Below are positions 26,782 through 35,700 of a stretch of DNA of 48,371 nt, one piece after another. Origin of the DNA: DATCRE01 sp964235605 (lineage in GTDB: Bacteria > Bacteroidota > Bacteroidia > Cytophagales > Cyclobacteriaceae); NCBI GenBank assembly GCA_964235605.1, contig CAXSCR010000037.1, positions 1-48,371 of the forward strand, given 5' to 3'. The first letter of the stretch is position 1. Every line of letters starts with the position of its first letter. The position numbers were made by a program, and so were the translations under genes. Below the pieces are notes generated by a model. The model had not been told where the DNA came from. It was given only the letters and a program-made list of their open reading frames with translations, and made no database searches.

Positions 26782-28610
26782 CTTCTGCTATTCATTGAAA
26801 GTTTGCTGCCAACTTGTTCTATTGACTTTTTGAGGTGATCTGCATTGACGATTTCCTCAAGTGTAAAGTATAGAAACGCGCTGCTACTTACAAAAAGAGG
26901 TAAAATCATATTAAAACCAAAAATCTTAAGGTATACTTGAATAAAAGTAATAATATCTATCGCCCACGCATCAGTTTTTGCGAAATTCCATTGAATCACG
27001 GAAGTATGAATATACATGATCGGCGCCGTAAGAATAATGAGAACCGATAAACTAATTATCAGTAAAATGAATTGTAAGCTGATAACCTGACTAAAGTTAG
27101 CTACTGACAAGGCCACGGATTTGACAATAGCAGATAAGAAATTTAGCTTATGAAGATGTTGGGTAAAAATAGCCAGCAAAATAATAACGAAACTGAGACC
27201 AATTAAAAATGCACCAACCCCTTCTATACTATAAAGTAAAGAATATATAATTGATATAATTACTAAAGTTTGAATACATGATTTTAAATTAAAAGATTTA
27301 ATTCTTGACTTACTAAATTCCACTTCCATGATCTGAAGCACAGCGTATATAATTAATCCACTGCCAATGGTATTGATTAAAATAAAACCCGGCATCGGCG
27401 TTTGTAGTGCAAAAAACAATTCATTTATGATAGAGTACCACCCTATTTCCAAACGCATAGGGCCTGCTTGGTAATTTAGGAAAATATTACTTAAGGTCAT
27501 GAATAGCGTAACCGGTGCCACCCAGCGTAACAATTCATTTCCATTTCTTTTATAAAATTGAAACGTATCCTTTATAATTTCTGCATTATTTTTTATACGT
27601 GCATAATTAACAGGTTCAACTACACTAGGCTGAAGTCGCACTTCAACCAGCGGTGAATCAAAACCAGTTTTATGTTTTAGCCAAGGGTAAATAACAAAAT
27701 ATCCAATGATGAAGCTTGCAGATAATAAGATAAGAAAAAGCCTAAGCGCGTCAGGAACGTCTGTATATCTTGTGAGGAAACTTTCAATAATACCTGCAAT
27801 CACCAGTATGGGCGCAATGCCCAGCATAAGCTTCAAAGACCGCATGGCAGAAATCTGAAATGCTTGAAGCCTGGAATAACTGCCAGGAAAAATTAAACCA
27901 CTACCCAAGATTAACCCAGCACCACCTGACAGAATAATAGAGGATATCTCAAGTGTACCATGCAGCCAAATTGTCAACGCCGACTCAGTGAAAAGTCCAC
28001 GCTCAATAAAAAAATATTGAAAGCAGCCAATCATAATACCGTTATATAGTAAAATAGCTAGTGTACCAATAGAAAGAAAAATACCAAACACATAAGTGCG
28101 AAAGGCTACAAAAAGATTGTTCATGGTGATCCCCAAAAACATATCCACCTGATGTCCTTTCTTATAAACAGCCATCGGGTCTCCATTTTTTATATTCTCC
28201 TTTGTCATGTCTACATAGCTTTTACCCAGTATCGTACTAGTAAACTGCGGGTCTTTATAGGAAGAAAATATACCGATGCATGCAGACAGAATAAAAACTA
28301 GAAAGGAAATTAATATTTGCTTTCTTGAAGAGAAAACAATCTGTGGCAGCTCATCAAGCCAGAATGATTTAAATCTATTTTTCTTTTCGTTTTGATGACT
28401 GTATATAAGTGAAAAGTACTCTCGCGCAATTTTATTTAAGTAAACGCGTACTGTACGGTTTGGATAATAAGTTCGTGAATACGATAGGTCATCAACCACT
28501 TGTGTAAAAAGATTATTCAGTTTTTCAGGATCTTTTTCAGGATCTTTAAGAAGCATTTCTGATTCGAGCCACTTTTCCTTATTTTGAGCTATGAAACGAG
28601 TTTCTTTCAT
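26778..28610 (-). CDS. SpoIIM-domain membrane protein with a fused second membrane domain
   Basis: 610 aa. Residues 1-320 are a stage II sporulation protein M-like domain: soluble N-terminus, helices at about 97-115, 165-190, 225-245, 262-280, 292-310, and the conserved WLHGTLEISSIILSGGAGLI around H217 and E221. Residues about 340-610 add another soluble stretch and about six more membrane helices; relatives usually stop at about 320-330 aa, so this looks like a fusion with the small membrane protein that often follows SpoIIM. The bacterium is not a spore-former by any sign here; the name is inherited. First gene of the operon, with its start codon only 33 bp from the divergent RDD gene. Confidence 0.82.
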   Translation of the reverse strand: MKETRFIAQNKEKWLESEMLLKDPEKDPEKLNNLFTQVVDDLSYSRTYYPNRTVRVYLNKIAREYFSLIYSHQNEKKNRFKSFWLDELPQIVFSSRKQILISFLVFILSACIGIFSSYKDPQFTSTILGKSYVDMTKENIKNGDPMAVYKKGHQVDMFLGITMNNLFVAFRTYVFGIFLSIGTLAILLYNGIMIGCFQYFFIERGLFTESALTIWLHGTLEISSIILSGGAGLILGSGLIFPGSYSRLQAFQISAMRSLKLMLGIAPILVIAGIIESFLTRYTDVPDALRLFLILLSASFIIGYFVIYPWLKHKTGFDSPLVEVRLQPSVVEPVNYARIKNNAEIIKDTFQFYKRNGNELLRWVAPVTLFMTLSNIFLNYQAGPMRLEIGWYSIINELFFALQTPMPGFILINTIGSGLIIYAVLQIMEVEFSKSRIKSFNLKSCIQTLVIISIIYSLLYSIEGVGAFLIGLSFVIILLAIFTQHLHKLNFLSAIVKSVALSVANFSQVISLQFILLIISLSVLIILTAPIMYIHTSVIQWNFAKTDAWAIDIITFIQVYLKIFGFNMILPLFVSSSAFLYFTLEEIVNADHLKKSIEQVGSKLSMNSRR

Positions 28611-28643
28611 CGGTTAGTGAAAATATTGTTTTAATGTGATAAA

Positions 28644-29366
28644 ATGAAGAACATCGAAATTAAAACTACACAAAACGTAGTACTTCAATATGAACTTGCG
28701 AACCTGCGCGATAGGGCGGTTGCTTTTATAATAGATATGGCATGCCTGAGTATTGGTCTATTAATACTATCTATGAGTTTGGCTATATTGAATGGGGTGG
28801 CGAAAACTATTTTTGGTGCATGCATGACTTGCCTATTTCTATTTTATTCTCTTGTAATGGAAGTATATAATAAAGGGCAAAGTATTGGCAAAATGGCTTT
28901 GCGTATACAAGTTATTAAAACCGCTGGTGGCAAGGCTTCTTTCTCTGACTATGTGGCACGATGGGTTTTTCGTATGATAGACATCTATTTTTCTGTTGGT
29001 GGAATTGCCTCCATCATGATCGCATCATCCGCTAAGGCACAACGCATTGGTGATATCGTTGCTAATACAGTTGTTGTTAAGCTCATTCCTAGACTTAATA
29101 TTGATTTAAATGATTTGCTCACCATTCATTCGCAGAATTCTTACAAGCCAGTTTACTTACAAGCTAAACAACTTATGGAAGAAGATGCCCTACTTATCAA
29201 AACTACTTTAGATCGCTATCAACAGTTTAAAAACAAAGCTCATGTTGACGCGCTTCATCTAATGGCTGAGAAGATAAAAAGTGTTCTATGCATAGAAAGC
29301 GTACAAGCGAATGATAAACTCTTTCTCCAAACTATATTGAATGATTACGTAGTGCTTACCCGATAG
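28644..29366 (+). CDS. RDD-family membrane protein
   Basis: 240 aa. Residues 15-150 form an RDD domain: NLRDRAVAFIIDM in the first helix, then further helices at about 37-65, then GQSIGKMALRIQVIKTAGG, RWVFRMIDIY and QRIGDIVANTVVVK. The C-terminal 85 residues are soluble and helical. RDD proteins are small polytopic proteins of unclear, possibly transport, function. It is divergently placed to the SpoIIM/MoxR operon, the usual genomic company of RDD genes in Bacteroidota. Confidence 0.85.
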   Translation: MKNIEIKTTQNVVLQYELANLRDRAVAFIIDMACLSIGLLILSMSLAILNGVAKTIFGACMTCLFLFYSLVMEVYNKGQSIGKMALRIQVIKTAGGKASFSDYVARWVFRMIDIYFSVGGIASIMIASSAKAQRIGDIVANTVVVKLIPRLNIDLNDLLTIHSQNSYKPVYLQAKQLMEEDALLIKTTLDRYQQFKNKAHVDALHLMAEKIKSVLCIESVQANDKLFLQTILNDYVVLTR

Positions 29367-29970
29367 ATAATGTAAAAGTGAAATAATAACCACGCCACAC
29401 AACACGCCAATTAGGGTCTGCTTTTTAATGTGTTGATTAACAAAAGAGATTGTTCGTTCAAATAATAAAAAGGATAAGATATAATAACGTAACTATGGCA
29501 CTTGTCCTCGTATAATAATATCAGCCCATATTTCATCCTACAGAATTTCGTTATGTGTAAAGCATGGTGATGACATTGATCCAGGAGAGAGAATGTTCAG
29601 TAAAAAAATTAGCTTAAACTTTTACCCAACTTTAAAGCCCCATATTGATCTCCTTAACTTAGTGACATTGCCTTGCAGGATGTTCTAGGTTATAAGAAGA
29701 ATACTGTAAAGGCTTTATCTAAAAATACAGTTTAAAGCCTGGTATTAAAGCTACCAGTAGCCTAAAAGTCGAACTGCTACTCGAGTTATAACTCATTGCC
29801 TACACTATACTTTGAGAAAAGCTTTATGCGGGCATTGTAGTCTGCTGTGTTGGTAATGTATTCCGCCCTTTTATGCAATAATTACTATTAAAAAGGGTTG
29901 TACGGTTACCAAAAATAATTAAAAACACGGCTTATTTCCATTAACTTTACATACTGAATACAGCAATCCC
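29367..29970. other. Intergenic stretch with a candidate promoter
   Basis: No convincing gene. An inverted repeat AGGCTTTA (29710-29717) and TAAAGCCT (29733-29740) lies in it without a T run. TAACTTTA at 29942-29949 is a 7-of-8 match to TAnnTTTG, 21 bp before the next start codon. Confidence 0.45.
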
Positions 29971-31176
29971 ATGGATATAAATCCAATTGTATTATCTATT
30001 CCCATCTTCTTTATCCTGATCGGTATTGAACTTATAATCGAGCGTTTTACAAACAAGAAATTGTACAACCTTCCTGACGCTATTGCTAATTTAAGTTGCG
30101 GTATAACGTCACAATTATCCGGACTGTTTCTTACCATAATAGGTGTTGGTGTCTACCAAGTTATTTTTGAAAACGCTGCGCTGTTCACCTTAGAACGTAA
30201 CTGGCTTTATTGGGTAGTTCTCTTTTTACTAGTGGATCTCGCTTACTATTGGGCACATAGAATGAGCCATGAAGTGAATCTTTTTTGGGGCGGCCATGTG
30301 GTGCACCACCAAAGTGAAGAATACAATTTTTCGGTTGCCCTAAGACAAAGTTCTATACAAATAATATGGACCTTTGCATTTAATCTACCAATGGCTTTAG
30401 TGGGATTTAGAACAATGGATTTTGTTTTAGTCTCTGCATTGAACACCCTATATCAATTTTGGATTCATACGGAGACCATCAAAAAAATGGGATGGTTCGA
30501 ATATATCTTTAATACACCTTCACACCATCGTGTACATCATGGTAGAAATCCCAAATACATTGATAAGAACCATGCCGGTGTATTGATCATTTGGGACAAG
30601 ATGTTTGGAACATTTCAAGTTGAAGAAGAAAGACCCGTGTACGGCATTACGAAACCTATTAACAGTTGGAATGCAATCTGGGCCAATGCGAATCATTACG
30701 TGGAAATGAGTTCGGAAATAAAACAAATTCCTTCATGGAAGGACCGGTTCCTTTATCTCGTTAAGAAACCCGGTTGGCTACCAGCATCACTTGGTGGCTA
30801 TAGGTCAGCTCCAGAAATAGATATGACTGCCTATAAGAAATATGAAACCGTTTCTGCAATGGCGTTAAATCTGTATGTGCTCTTTCAATATGTACTATGC
30901 CTTGCGGGCACAGCTTTGTTTCTCTTTAACGCAAATAAATTTATATTTTCTGAAAAGGCTTTCGTTGCAGTCTTAATTTCTGTTACGGTTGTAAATTGTG
31001 GTGTATTGTTTGAGAAAAGACCTTGGGTAAAATGGTCTGAGCTGGCAAGAATAATTCTTTATCCTATTCTCTTTCTGTGGTTTTTTACATCGGACTTAAA
31101 TATTATTATGATAGCGTCAGCGTCCGTTTATCTCATCCTCAGTTTAACTTGGTTTTTACGGGCCACTAAAAAATGA
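29971..31176 (+). CDS. Sterol desaturase/fatty acid hydroxylase-family membrane enzyme (AGMO-like)
   Basis: 401 aa with several membrane helices. The di-iron histidine boxes of the family are complete: HRMSH (96-100), HVVHH (109-113), H166 and HHRVHH (185-190). The spacing and the extra C-terminal helices (about 280-395) recall alkylglycerol monooxygenase-like members that cleave or hydroxylate ether lipids and related acyl chains, but the substrate is not readable from sequence. The downstream lipoprotein gene overlaps by 4 bp (ATGA). Confidence 0.85.
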   Translation: MDINPIVLSIPIFFILIGIELIIERFTNKKLYNLPDAIANLSCGITSQLSGLFLTIIGVGVYQVIFENAALFTLERNWLYWVVLFLLVDLAYYWAHRMSHEVNLFWGGHVVHHQSEEYNFSVALRQSSIQIIWTFAFNLPMALVGFRTMDFVLVSALNTLYQFWIHTETIKKMGWFEYIFNTPSHHRVHHGRNPKYIDKNHAGVLIIWDKMFGTFQVEEERPVYGITKPINSWNAIWANANHYVEMSSEIKQIPSWKDRFLYLVKKPGWLPASLGGYRSAPEIDMTAYKKYETVSAMALNLYVLFQYVLCLAGTALFLFNANKFIFSEKAFVAVLISVTVVNCGVLFEKRPWVKWSELARIILYPILFLWFFTSDLNIIMIASASVYLILSLTWFLRATKK

Positions 31177-31550
31177 AAAAAGTATCTCCATACAGTTACA
31201 CACTAATCCTTATTATTTTCTTTTCCTGTGGCAAGTCATTGCCTTCATTACAAAACATTGATTTTAAACAATGGACGGAAGATAAGAATGCTTGTGGGGG
31301 ACAACGCGTGAGTATGCTAGATGCAATCACTGCTCAAAAAGAATCTTTTCTTGGCTTAAGTGAAATGCAGATCATGGAGTTATTAGGAAGGCCAGATGAT
31401 AACGAATTGTATAAGAGAAATCAGAAATTCTATTACTATTTATTACAACCAGCCAAAGACTGTAAACAAAACGGGTTGTCTTCACCCTTGAAACTTACCA
31501 TACGGTTTAATGCGATGGGAATTGCTAAAGAAGTTAGCATCGAACCTTAA
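31173..31550 (+). CDS. Small lipoprotein of unknown function
   Basis: 125 aa. The N-terminus is a lipoprotein signal with the cysteine in IFFSCGKS. The mature part has SMLDAITAQKESFLGLSEMQ, then IMELLGRPDDNELYKRNQKF and a strand YYYLLQPAKDC; the segment around LLGRPDD resembles the SmpA/BamE-type small fold, but the similarity is weak. Coupled to the hydroxylase gene by a 4-bp overlap. Confidence 0.65.
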   Translation: MKKVSPYSYTLILIIFFSCGKSLPSLQNIDFKQWTEDKNACGGQRVSMLDAITAQKESFLGLSEMQIMELLGRPDDNELYKRNQKFYYYLLQPAKDCKQNGLSSPLKLTIRFNAMGIAKEVSIEP

Positions 31551-31600
31551 AAATAGGATAGCTGAACCTGCCGAGAATTTCACTACCTCGTTTGAAATTA

Positions 31601-31608
31601 TATCTTTG
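31601..31608 (+). promoter_or_regulatory. Candidate -7 element (TATCTTTG) for the acyl-CoA dehydrogenase gene
   Basis: TATCTTTG fits TAnnTTTG exactly, 19 bp before the start codon at 31628, so a short leader is predicted. A TTTG at 31591 is too close to be the -33 element. Confidence 0.45.
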
Positions 31609-31627
31609 TTAGCTAACACGTTACTGC

Positions 31628-32554
31628 ATGAAAAATATTTCAGTTATAGGTTCAGGAACGATGGGTAATGGCATTGCTCAAGTATTTGCTCAGTTTGGTT
31701 ATAGCGTATCACTCATTGATATAACTGAAGATTCCCTTCTGAAAGGCATAGCAACCATTACAAAGAATCTTGGTCGTCAAGTTGAAAAGCAACTTATTAC
31801 CGAAGACGTAAAAAAAAATGCACTTAAGAATATTACTACTTACACAGATGTTAAAATCGGTGTAAGTAAAAGTGATTTGGTAATTGAAGCGGCAACAGAA
31901 AATTCAGATCTTAAATTAAAGATCTTTAAAGAGATTGACGGGTATGCACCAAAAGAAGCTATCCTGGCAACAAACACATCGTCAATCTCCATTACCAAAA
32001 TTGCTTCTGCAACCAATCGCGCTGATAAAATTATAGGCATGCATTTTATGAATCCTGTTCCTGTAATGAAACTGGTCGAGGTTATAAGAGGCTATAACAC
32101 ATCAGATAATGTTACTGCAGCGATTATGGATATGGCAACAAAACTTAATAAGGTTCCTGTCGAAGTAAATGATTATCCTGGCTTTGTCGCCAACCGAATT
32201 TTGATGCCCATGATTAATGAAGCTATCTACTCCCTATATGAAGGTGTAGCTGGTGTAAATGAAATAGATACCGTGATGAAATTAGGAATGGCCCATCCTA
32301 TGGGACCATTACAACTTGCAGACTTCATAGGACTTGATGTATGCCTAGCCATTCTACATGTCTTGCATGATGGCTTTGGAAATTCGAAATACGCACCATG
32401 CCCATTACTTGTAAACATGGTTCAAGCAGGGCATAAAGGAATTAAGACCGGAAGTGGATTCTACAAGTACCAAGCTGGCTTTAAAGATCTCGTTATCGCT
32501 GAACGTTTTAGTAAAGCCTCTTCTAATGATAGTATTGATAATGTATTGTGTTAA
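31628..32554 (+). CDS. 3-hydroxybutyryl-CoA dehydrogenase
   Basis: 308 aa NAD-dependent dehydrogenase that interconverts 3-hydroxyacyl-CoA and 3-oxoacyl-CoA. N-terminal Rossmann motif GSGTMG (8-13) with IDI at the end of the second strand, VIEAATEN around 85-92, NTSSISIT, and the catalytic GMHFMNPVPVMKLVE with H139 and N142. The C-terminal helical domain follows (about 185-285), with a tail of about 20 residues beyond usual family members. Likely in fatty acid or amino acid carbon breakdown, or butanoyl metabolism. Confidence 0.9.
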   Translation: MKNISVIGSGTMGNGIAQVFAQFGYSVSLIDITEDSLLKGIATITKNLGRQVEKQLITEDVKKNALKNITTYTDVKIGVSKSDLVIEAATENSDLKLKIFKEIDGYAPKEAILATNTSSISITKIASATNRADKIIGMHFMNPVPVMKLVEVIRGYNTSDNVTAAIMDMATKLNKVPVEVNDYPGFVANRILMPMINEAIYSLYEGVAGVNEIDTVMKLGMAHPMGPLQLADFIGLDVCLAILHVLHDGFGNSKYAPCPLLVNMVQAGHKGIKTGSGFYKYQAGFKDLVIAERFSKASSNDSIDNVLC

Positions 32555-32681
32555 ATAAATAGTGTTACTGATTAATACCTTTACTGGTTAGAATCTGCTA
32601 GAATGCCTGATCAAAAGCATCTCCTTCTACGACAATAAACATTTAGCCTGATCAAATGTGCAGTGCCGCAGATAAATTATT

Positions 32682-32708
32682 ATTCCTATCCCCATGGCGG
32701 ATAGGAAT
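32682..32708. other. Perfect 10-bp hairpin
   Basis: ATTCCTATCC at 32682-32691 pairs with GGATAGGAAT at 32699-32708 around a 7-nt loop. No T run follows on either strand, so a terminator is uncertain; it lies between the dehydrogenase and the flavin reductase genes. Confidence 0.5.
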
Positions 32709-32790
32709 TAAATGTTCTTATTCATGAGCTAGATCCGTGTTGTTTAATTTACCCAGCCCAATATTTTATAACTCGACAAATCCGGATTTC

Positions 32791-32825
32791 CATTAACTAT
32801 TAACGATAAACTATTAACTATAAAC
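32791..32825. repeat. Heptamer array of TATTAAC type
   Basis: Five consecutive 7-bp units (CATTAAC, TATTAAC, GATAAAC, TATTAAC, TATAAAC) end 8 bp before the start codon of the flavin reductase-like gene, so they occupy the position of its leader and ribosome-binding region. Confidence 0.7.
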
Positions 32826-32833
32826 TCCTACCA

Positions 32834-33724
32834 ATGACAATAGACCCAACGATATCATCAAATAAGAAAGTGATTCATGATCTTCTTCTTGGTGCGGTAT
32901 CACCACGGCCTATAGCGTTGGCTAGTACGGTGGATGGTGACGGTAAGGTGAACTTGAGCCCATTTAGTTTTTTTAATATCTTCGGTACAAATCCTGGTAT
33001 ACTTGTCTTCTCTCCCTCCAGGCGTGTGCGTGATAATACGACGAAGCACACACTAGAAAATATTCTTGAGACTAATGAAGTTGTTGTCAATACGGTAAAT
33101 CACGCTATAGTAGAACAGATTTCTTTGGCAAGTTCTGAGTATGCAAAAGGTATTAATGAGTTTGTAAAAGCCGGACTAACTGAAATAAAATCTACTTATG
33201 TAAGACCGCCACGTGTAAAAGAATCACCCGTTTCCTTTGAATGTCGTGTGCTGGAAGTGAAAGCCATGGGGACGGAAGGTGGTGCGGGCAATCTTGTAAT
33301 CTGTGAAATTATTCTTATCCATGCGCAGGATTTTATTCTTAATGAATTTGGAAAAATAGATCCGCGAAAAATTGATAGCGTTGCACGTATGGGTGGAGAT
33401 TACTATTGCCGCGTAAATGGTGATTGCATATTTGAACTTCCCAAACCAAGTGTACCTGTAGGAATAGGTATCGACCTTCTTCCGCAAGATATTAGGAACA
33501 GCATGGTGTTGACAGGTAACAACCTTGGGCGTCTTGCCAACATTGATAAGATTCCACCGCCTAATGAAGTAAAAGCTTTTTCAGAAAATTTTAATTATAA
33601 AATCATTGGAAAAAAAGGAGATGATCGCGTTACTGCCATTCATAAACATGCCCAGTTTTTACTTACCCATGGTGAGGTGAAAAAGGCGTGGCTTCTTTTA
33701 TTGAGCGTTAATAAACAAACTTAA
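32834..33724 (+). CDS. Flavin reductase-like (FMN-binding split barrel) protein
   Basis: 296 aa. The N-terminal part (about 12-180) has SPRPIALASTVDGDGKVNLS and PFSFFN, then SPSRRVRDNTTKHTLEN, the pattern of the FMN-binding flavin reductase-like/flavoredoxin family. Residues about 195-296 form an extra domain of unknown function. These proteins often supply or use reduced flavin for oxygenases or aromatic ring-cleavage pathways; the next gene, 2 bp away, is an aromatic amino acid hydroxylase. The upstream heptamer array touches its leader. Confidence 0.8.
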   Translation: MTIDPTISSNKKVIHDLLLGAVSPRPIALASTVDGDGKVNLSPFSFFNIFGTNPGILVFSPSRRVRDNTTKHTLENILETNEVVVNTVNHAIVEQISLASSEYAKGINEFVKAGLTEIKSTYVRPPRVKESPVSFECRVLEVKAMGTEGGAGNLVICEIILIHAQDFILNEFGKIDPRKIDSVARMGGDYYCRVNGDCIFELPKPSVPVGIGIDLLPQDIRNSMVLTGNNLGRLANIDKIPPPNEVKAFSENFNYKIIGKKGDDRVTAIHKHAQFLLTHGEVKKAWLLLLSVNKQT

Positions 33725-33726
33725 TC

Positions 33727-35457
33727 ATGGAGTTAAACGAAGTAACCAAAAAGCTTCCTAAACATTTATTGCAATTTGTTGTAGACCAACCGTACAACAA
33801 CTACACGCCTGTAGACCAGGCCGTGTGGCGTTACGTTATGCGCCAAAACTACCATCACCTTCAAAAGGTTGCCCATGAGTCATACGTGGATGGGCTGCAA
33901 CGTACAGGGGTAGAATTAGAACAGATACCTACCATGTACGGCATGAACAGAATATTAAAAAGCATAGGCTGGGCAGCTGTGGCAGTAGATGGATTCATCC
34001 CACCTGGCGCCTTTATGGAATTCACCAAATACAATGTACTCGTAATCGCAGCAGACATACGAACAATTGAGCACATTGAATATACACCTGCCCCTGATAT
34101 AATTCATGAATCGGCAGGGCATGCTCCCATTCTAGCTGTACCTGAGTTTGCTGCATACCTTAAGCATATTGGAGAGGCTGGAAGCAAAGCTTTTTCTTCT
34201 AAAAAAGATGTAGAGCTCTACGAAGCCATCCGTCATTTGTCCATTATTAAAGAAGACCCCAACACAAAGCAAGAGGAGATAGTAGAAGCAGAACTTGCCA
34301 TAGAAAAAATACAGGGTAACATGGGCGCTCCTTCTGAAATGGCGCTTATAAGAAACTTGCATTGGTGGACAGTAGAGTATGGATTGATTGGAACATTGGA
34401 TAACTATAAGCTATATGGTGCAGGGCTACTTTCATCTATCGGTGAAGGTATGAGTTGCTTGAAAGCTGCCGTGAAGAAACTACCTTACACACGAGAAGCC
34501 ATGCATTGCAATTATGATATTACCAAACCTCAACCACAACTTTTCGTTACGCCTAATTTTGCTCACCTAACTACTGTACTTGAAGAATTTAAAGAGATCA
34601 TGGCTTGGAGAAAGGGTGGCCTCGATGGTATCCGAAAGGCCATAACATCACAACAAACTGGAACAATAGAATACAGTTCGGGACTACAAGTGACAGGTAC
34701 ATTTACCCAAGTAATTGAATCTGTAGGCCTACCTATCTTCATACAAACCAAAGGACCTACTGCGCTTTCTTTAAGCAACGTTCAACTACCCAATTATCAT
34801 AAAGAACGTTTTGCTGTGGGCTTCTCCTCCCCTGTTGGAAAACTAGCTACCTCTTCTATCGCTCTTGAAAACATGTCTGTTGAAGAGTTAAAGAGAAATG
34901 GTATTGAAATAGCTAAACGGGCTACACTAAATTTAGAACATGGCATTGTTGTAGAAGGGACCGTTCAACAAATTATACGAAGTAAGGGAGGCAAGATAAT
35001 TCTCATCGAACTCAATGATGTAATGGTACAGTATGATGAAGAAGTTCTTGTGTCAGCGCCTTCTTACACCATGGCTGTAGGTGAAAGGATTGTTTCTGCA
35101 TTTGCTGGCACTGCCGATGTAGAAGCGTTTCAACCCATAGCAGTAGTACCTCACGAGAAGATGCATAAAATTTATTATAGTGAGAAAGCACGCAAGCTTC
35201 ACGAAATGTATCGACAAGTACGCGAGGCACGAAGTGATGAAAAACTGATATCAAAGCTTCCTTCCATCTGGGAAACAGTTGTCAGTGATTTTCCGAATGA
35301 CTGGTTGTTATCACTAGAGACACTTGAAATATTACAGCCTGATTCTTCTTATCAAGAATACTGCAATGAAATAAGAAAGTATCTTGAGAAGAAGAAAGAT
35401 GATGCGCCTCATCTTGAGAAAGTTATTACAAATGGATTGAAGTTACTGGTCGTATAA
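33727..35457 (+). CDS. phhA: Biopterin-dependent aromatic amino acid hydroxylase
   Basis: 576 aa. The catalytic domain holds the iron ligands H127 and H132 in PDIIHESAGHAP and E217 in LHWWTVEYGLIG, and the fold region GAGLLSSIGE, which identify the phenylalanine/tyrosine/tryptophan hydroxylase family. The likely reaction is phenylalanine to tyrosine with tetrahydropterin and oxygen. It is about twice the size of the short proteobacterial PhhA; residues 320-576 are an additional domain of unknown role that is present in long Bacteroidota forms. Co-transcribed with the flavin reductase-like gene (2-bp gap). No tyrosine-degradation genes (such as hppD or hmgA) are in the window. Confidence 0.88.
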   Translation: MELNEVTKKLPKHLLQFVVDQPYNNYTPVDQAVWRYVMRQNYHHLQKVAHESYVDGLQRTGVELEQIPTMYGMNRILKSIGWAAVAVDGFIPPGAFMEFTKYNVLVIAADIRTIEHIEYTPAPDIIHESAGHAPILAVPEFAAYLKHIGEAGSKAFSSKKDVELYEAIRHLSIIKEDPNTKQEEIVEAELAIEKIQGNMGAPSEMALIRNLHWWTVEYGLIGTLDNYKLYGAGLLSSIGEGMSCLKAAVKKLPYTREAMHCNYDITKPQPQLFVTPNFAHLTTVLEEFKEIMAWRKGGLDGIRKAITSQQTGTIEYSSGLQVTGTFTQVIESVGLPIFIQTKGPTALSLSNVQLPNYHKERFAVGFSSPVGKLATSSIALENMSVEELKRNGIEIAKRATLNLEHGIVVEGTVQQIIRSKGGKIILIELNDVMVQYDEEVLVSAPSYTMAVGERIVSAFAGTADVEAFQPIAVVPHEKMHKIYYSEKARKLHEMYRQVREARSDEKLISKLPSIWETVVSDFPNDWLLSLETLEILQPDSSYQEYCNEIRKYLEKKKDDAPHLEKVITNGLKLLVV

Positions 35458-35700
35458 CAAGCATCATATTTGTTGTATATTTTGAAGTCAGACCTGCAAG
35501 GCATGTATTCTTTTTAGGTTTAAATTTTGTTTAAATCCGCATGAAACTAATTAATATTAATATCAAATTAAAACGCAACTGTAATCACTTGACCAAATCA
35601 TTATTGTTAGAACCGCACTTTAGGGTCCTACTCTTGTTCGCATAACCAGGCCTATAAGAGGACTAAGAGGCACAAGTTGACTTCCGCAGCATCCACTCAC

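Noticed and set aside
26778..28610. Evidence of sporulation
   Set aside because: SpoIIM-like proteins are widespread in non-spore-formers and no other sporulation gene is present.
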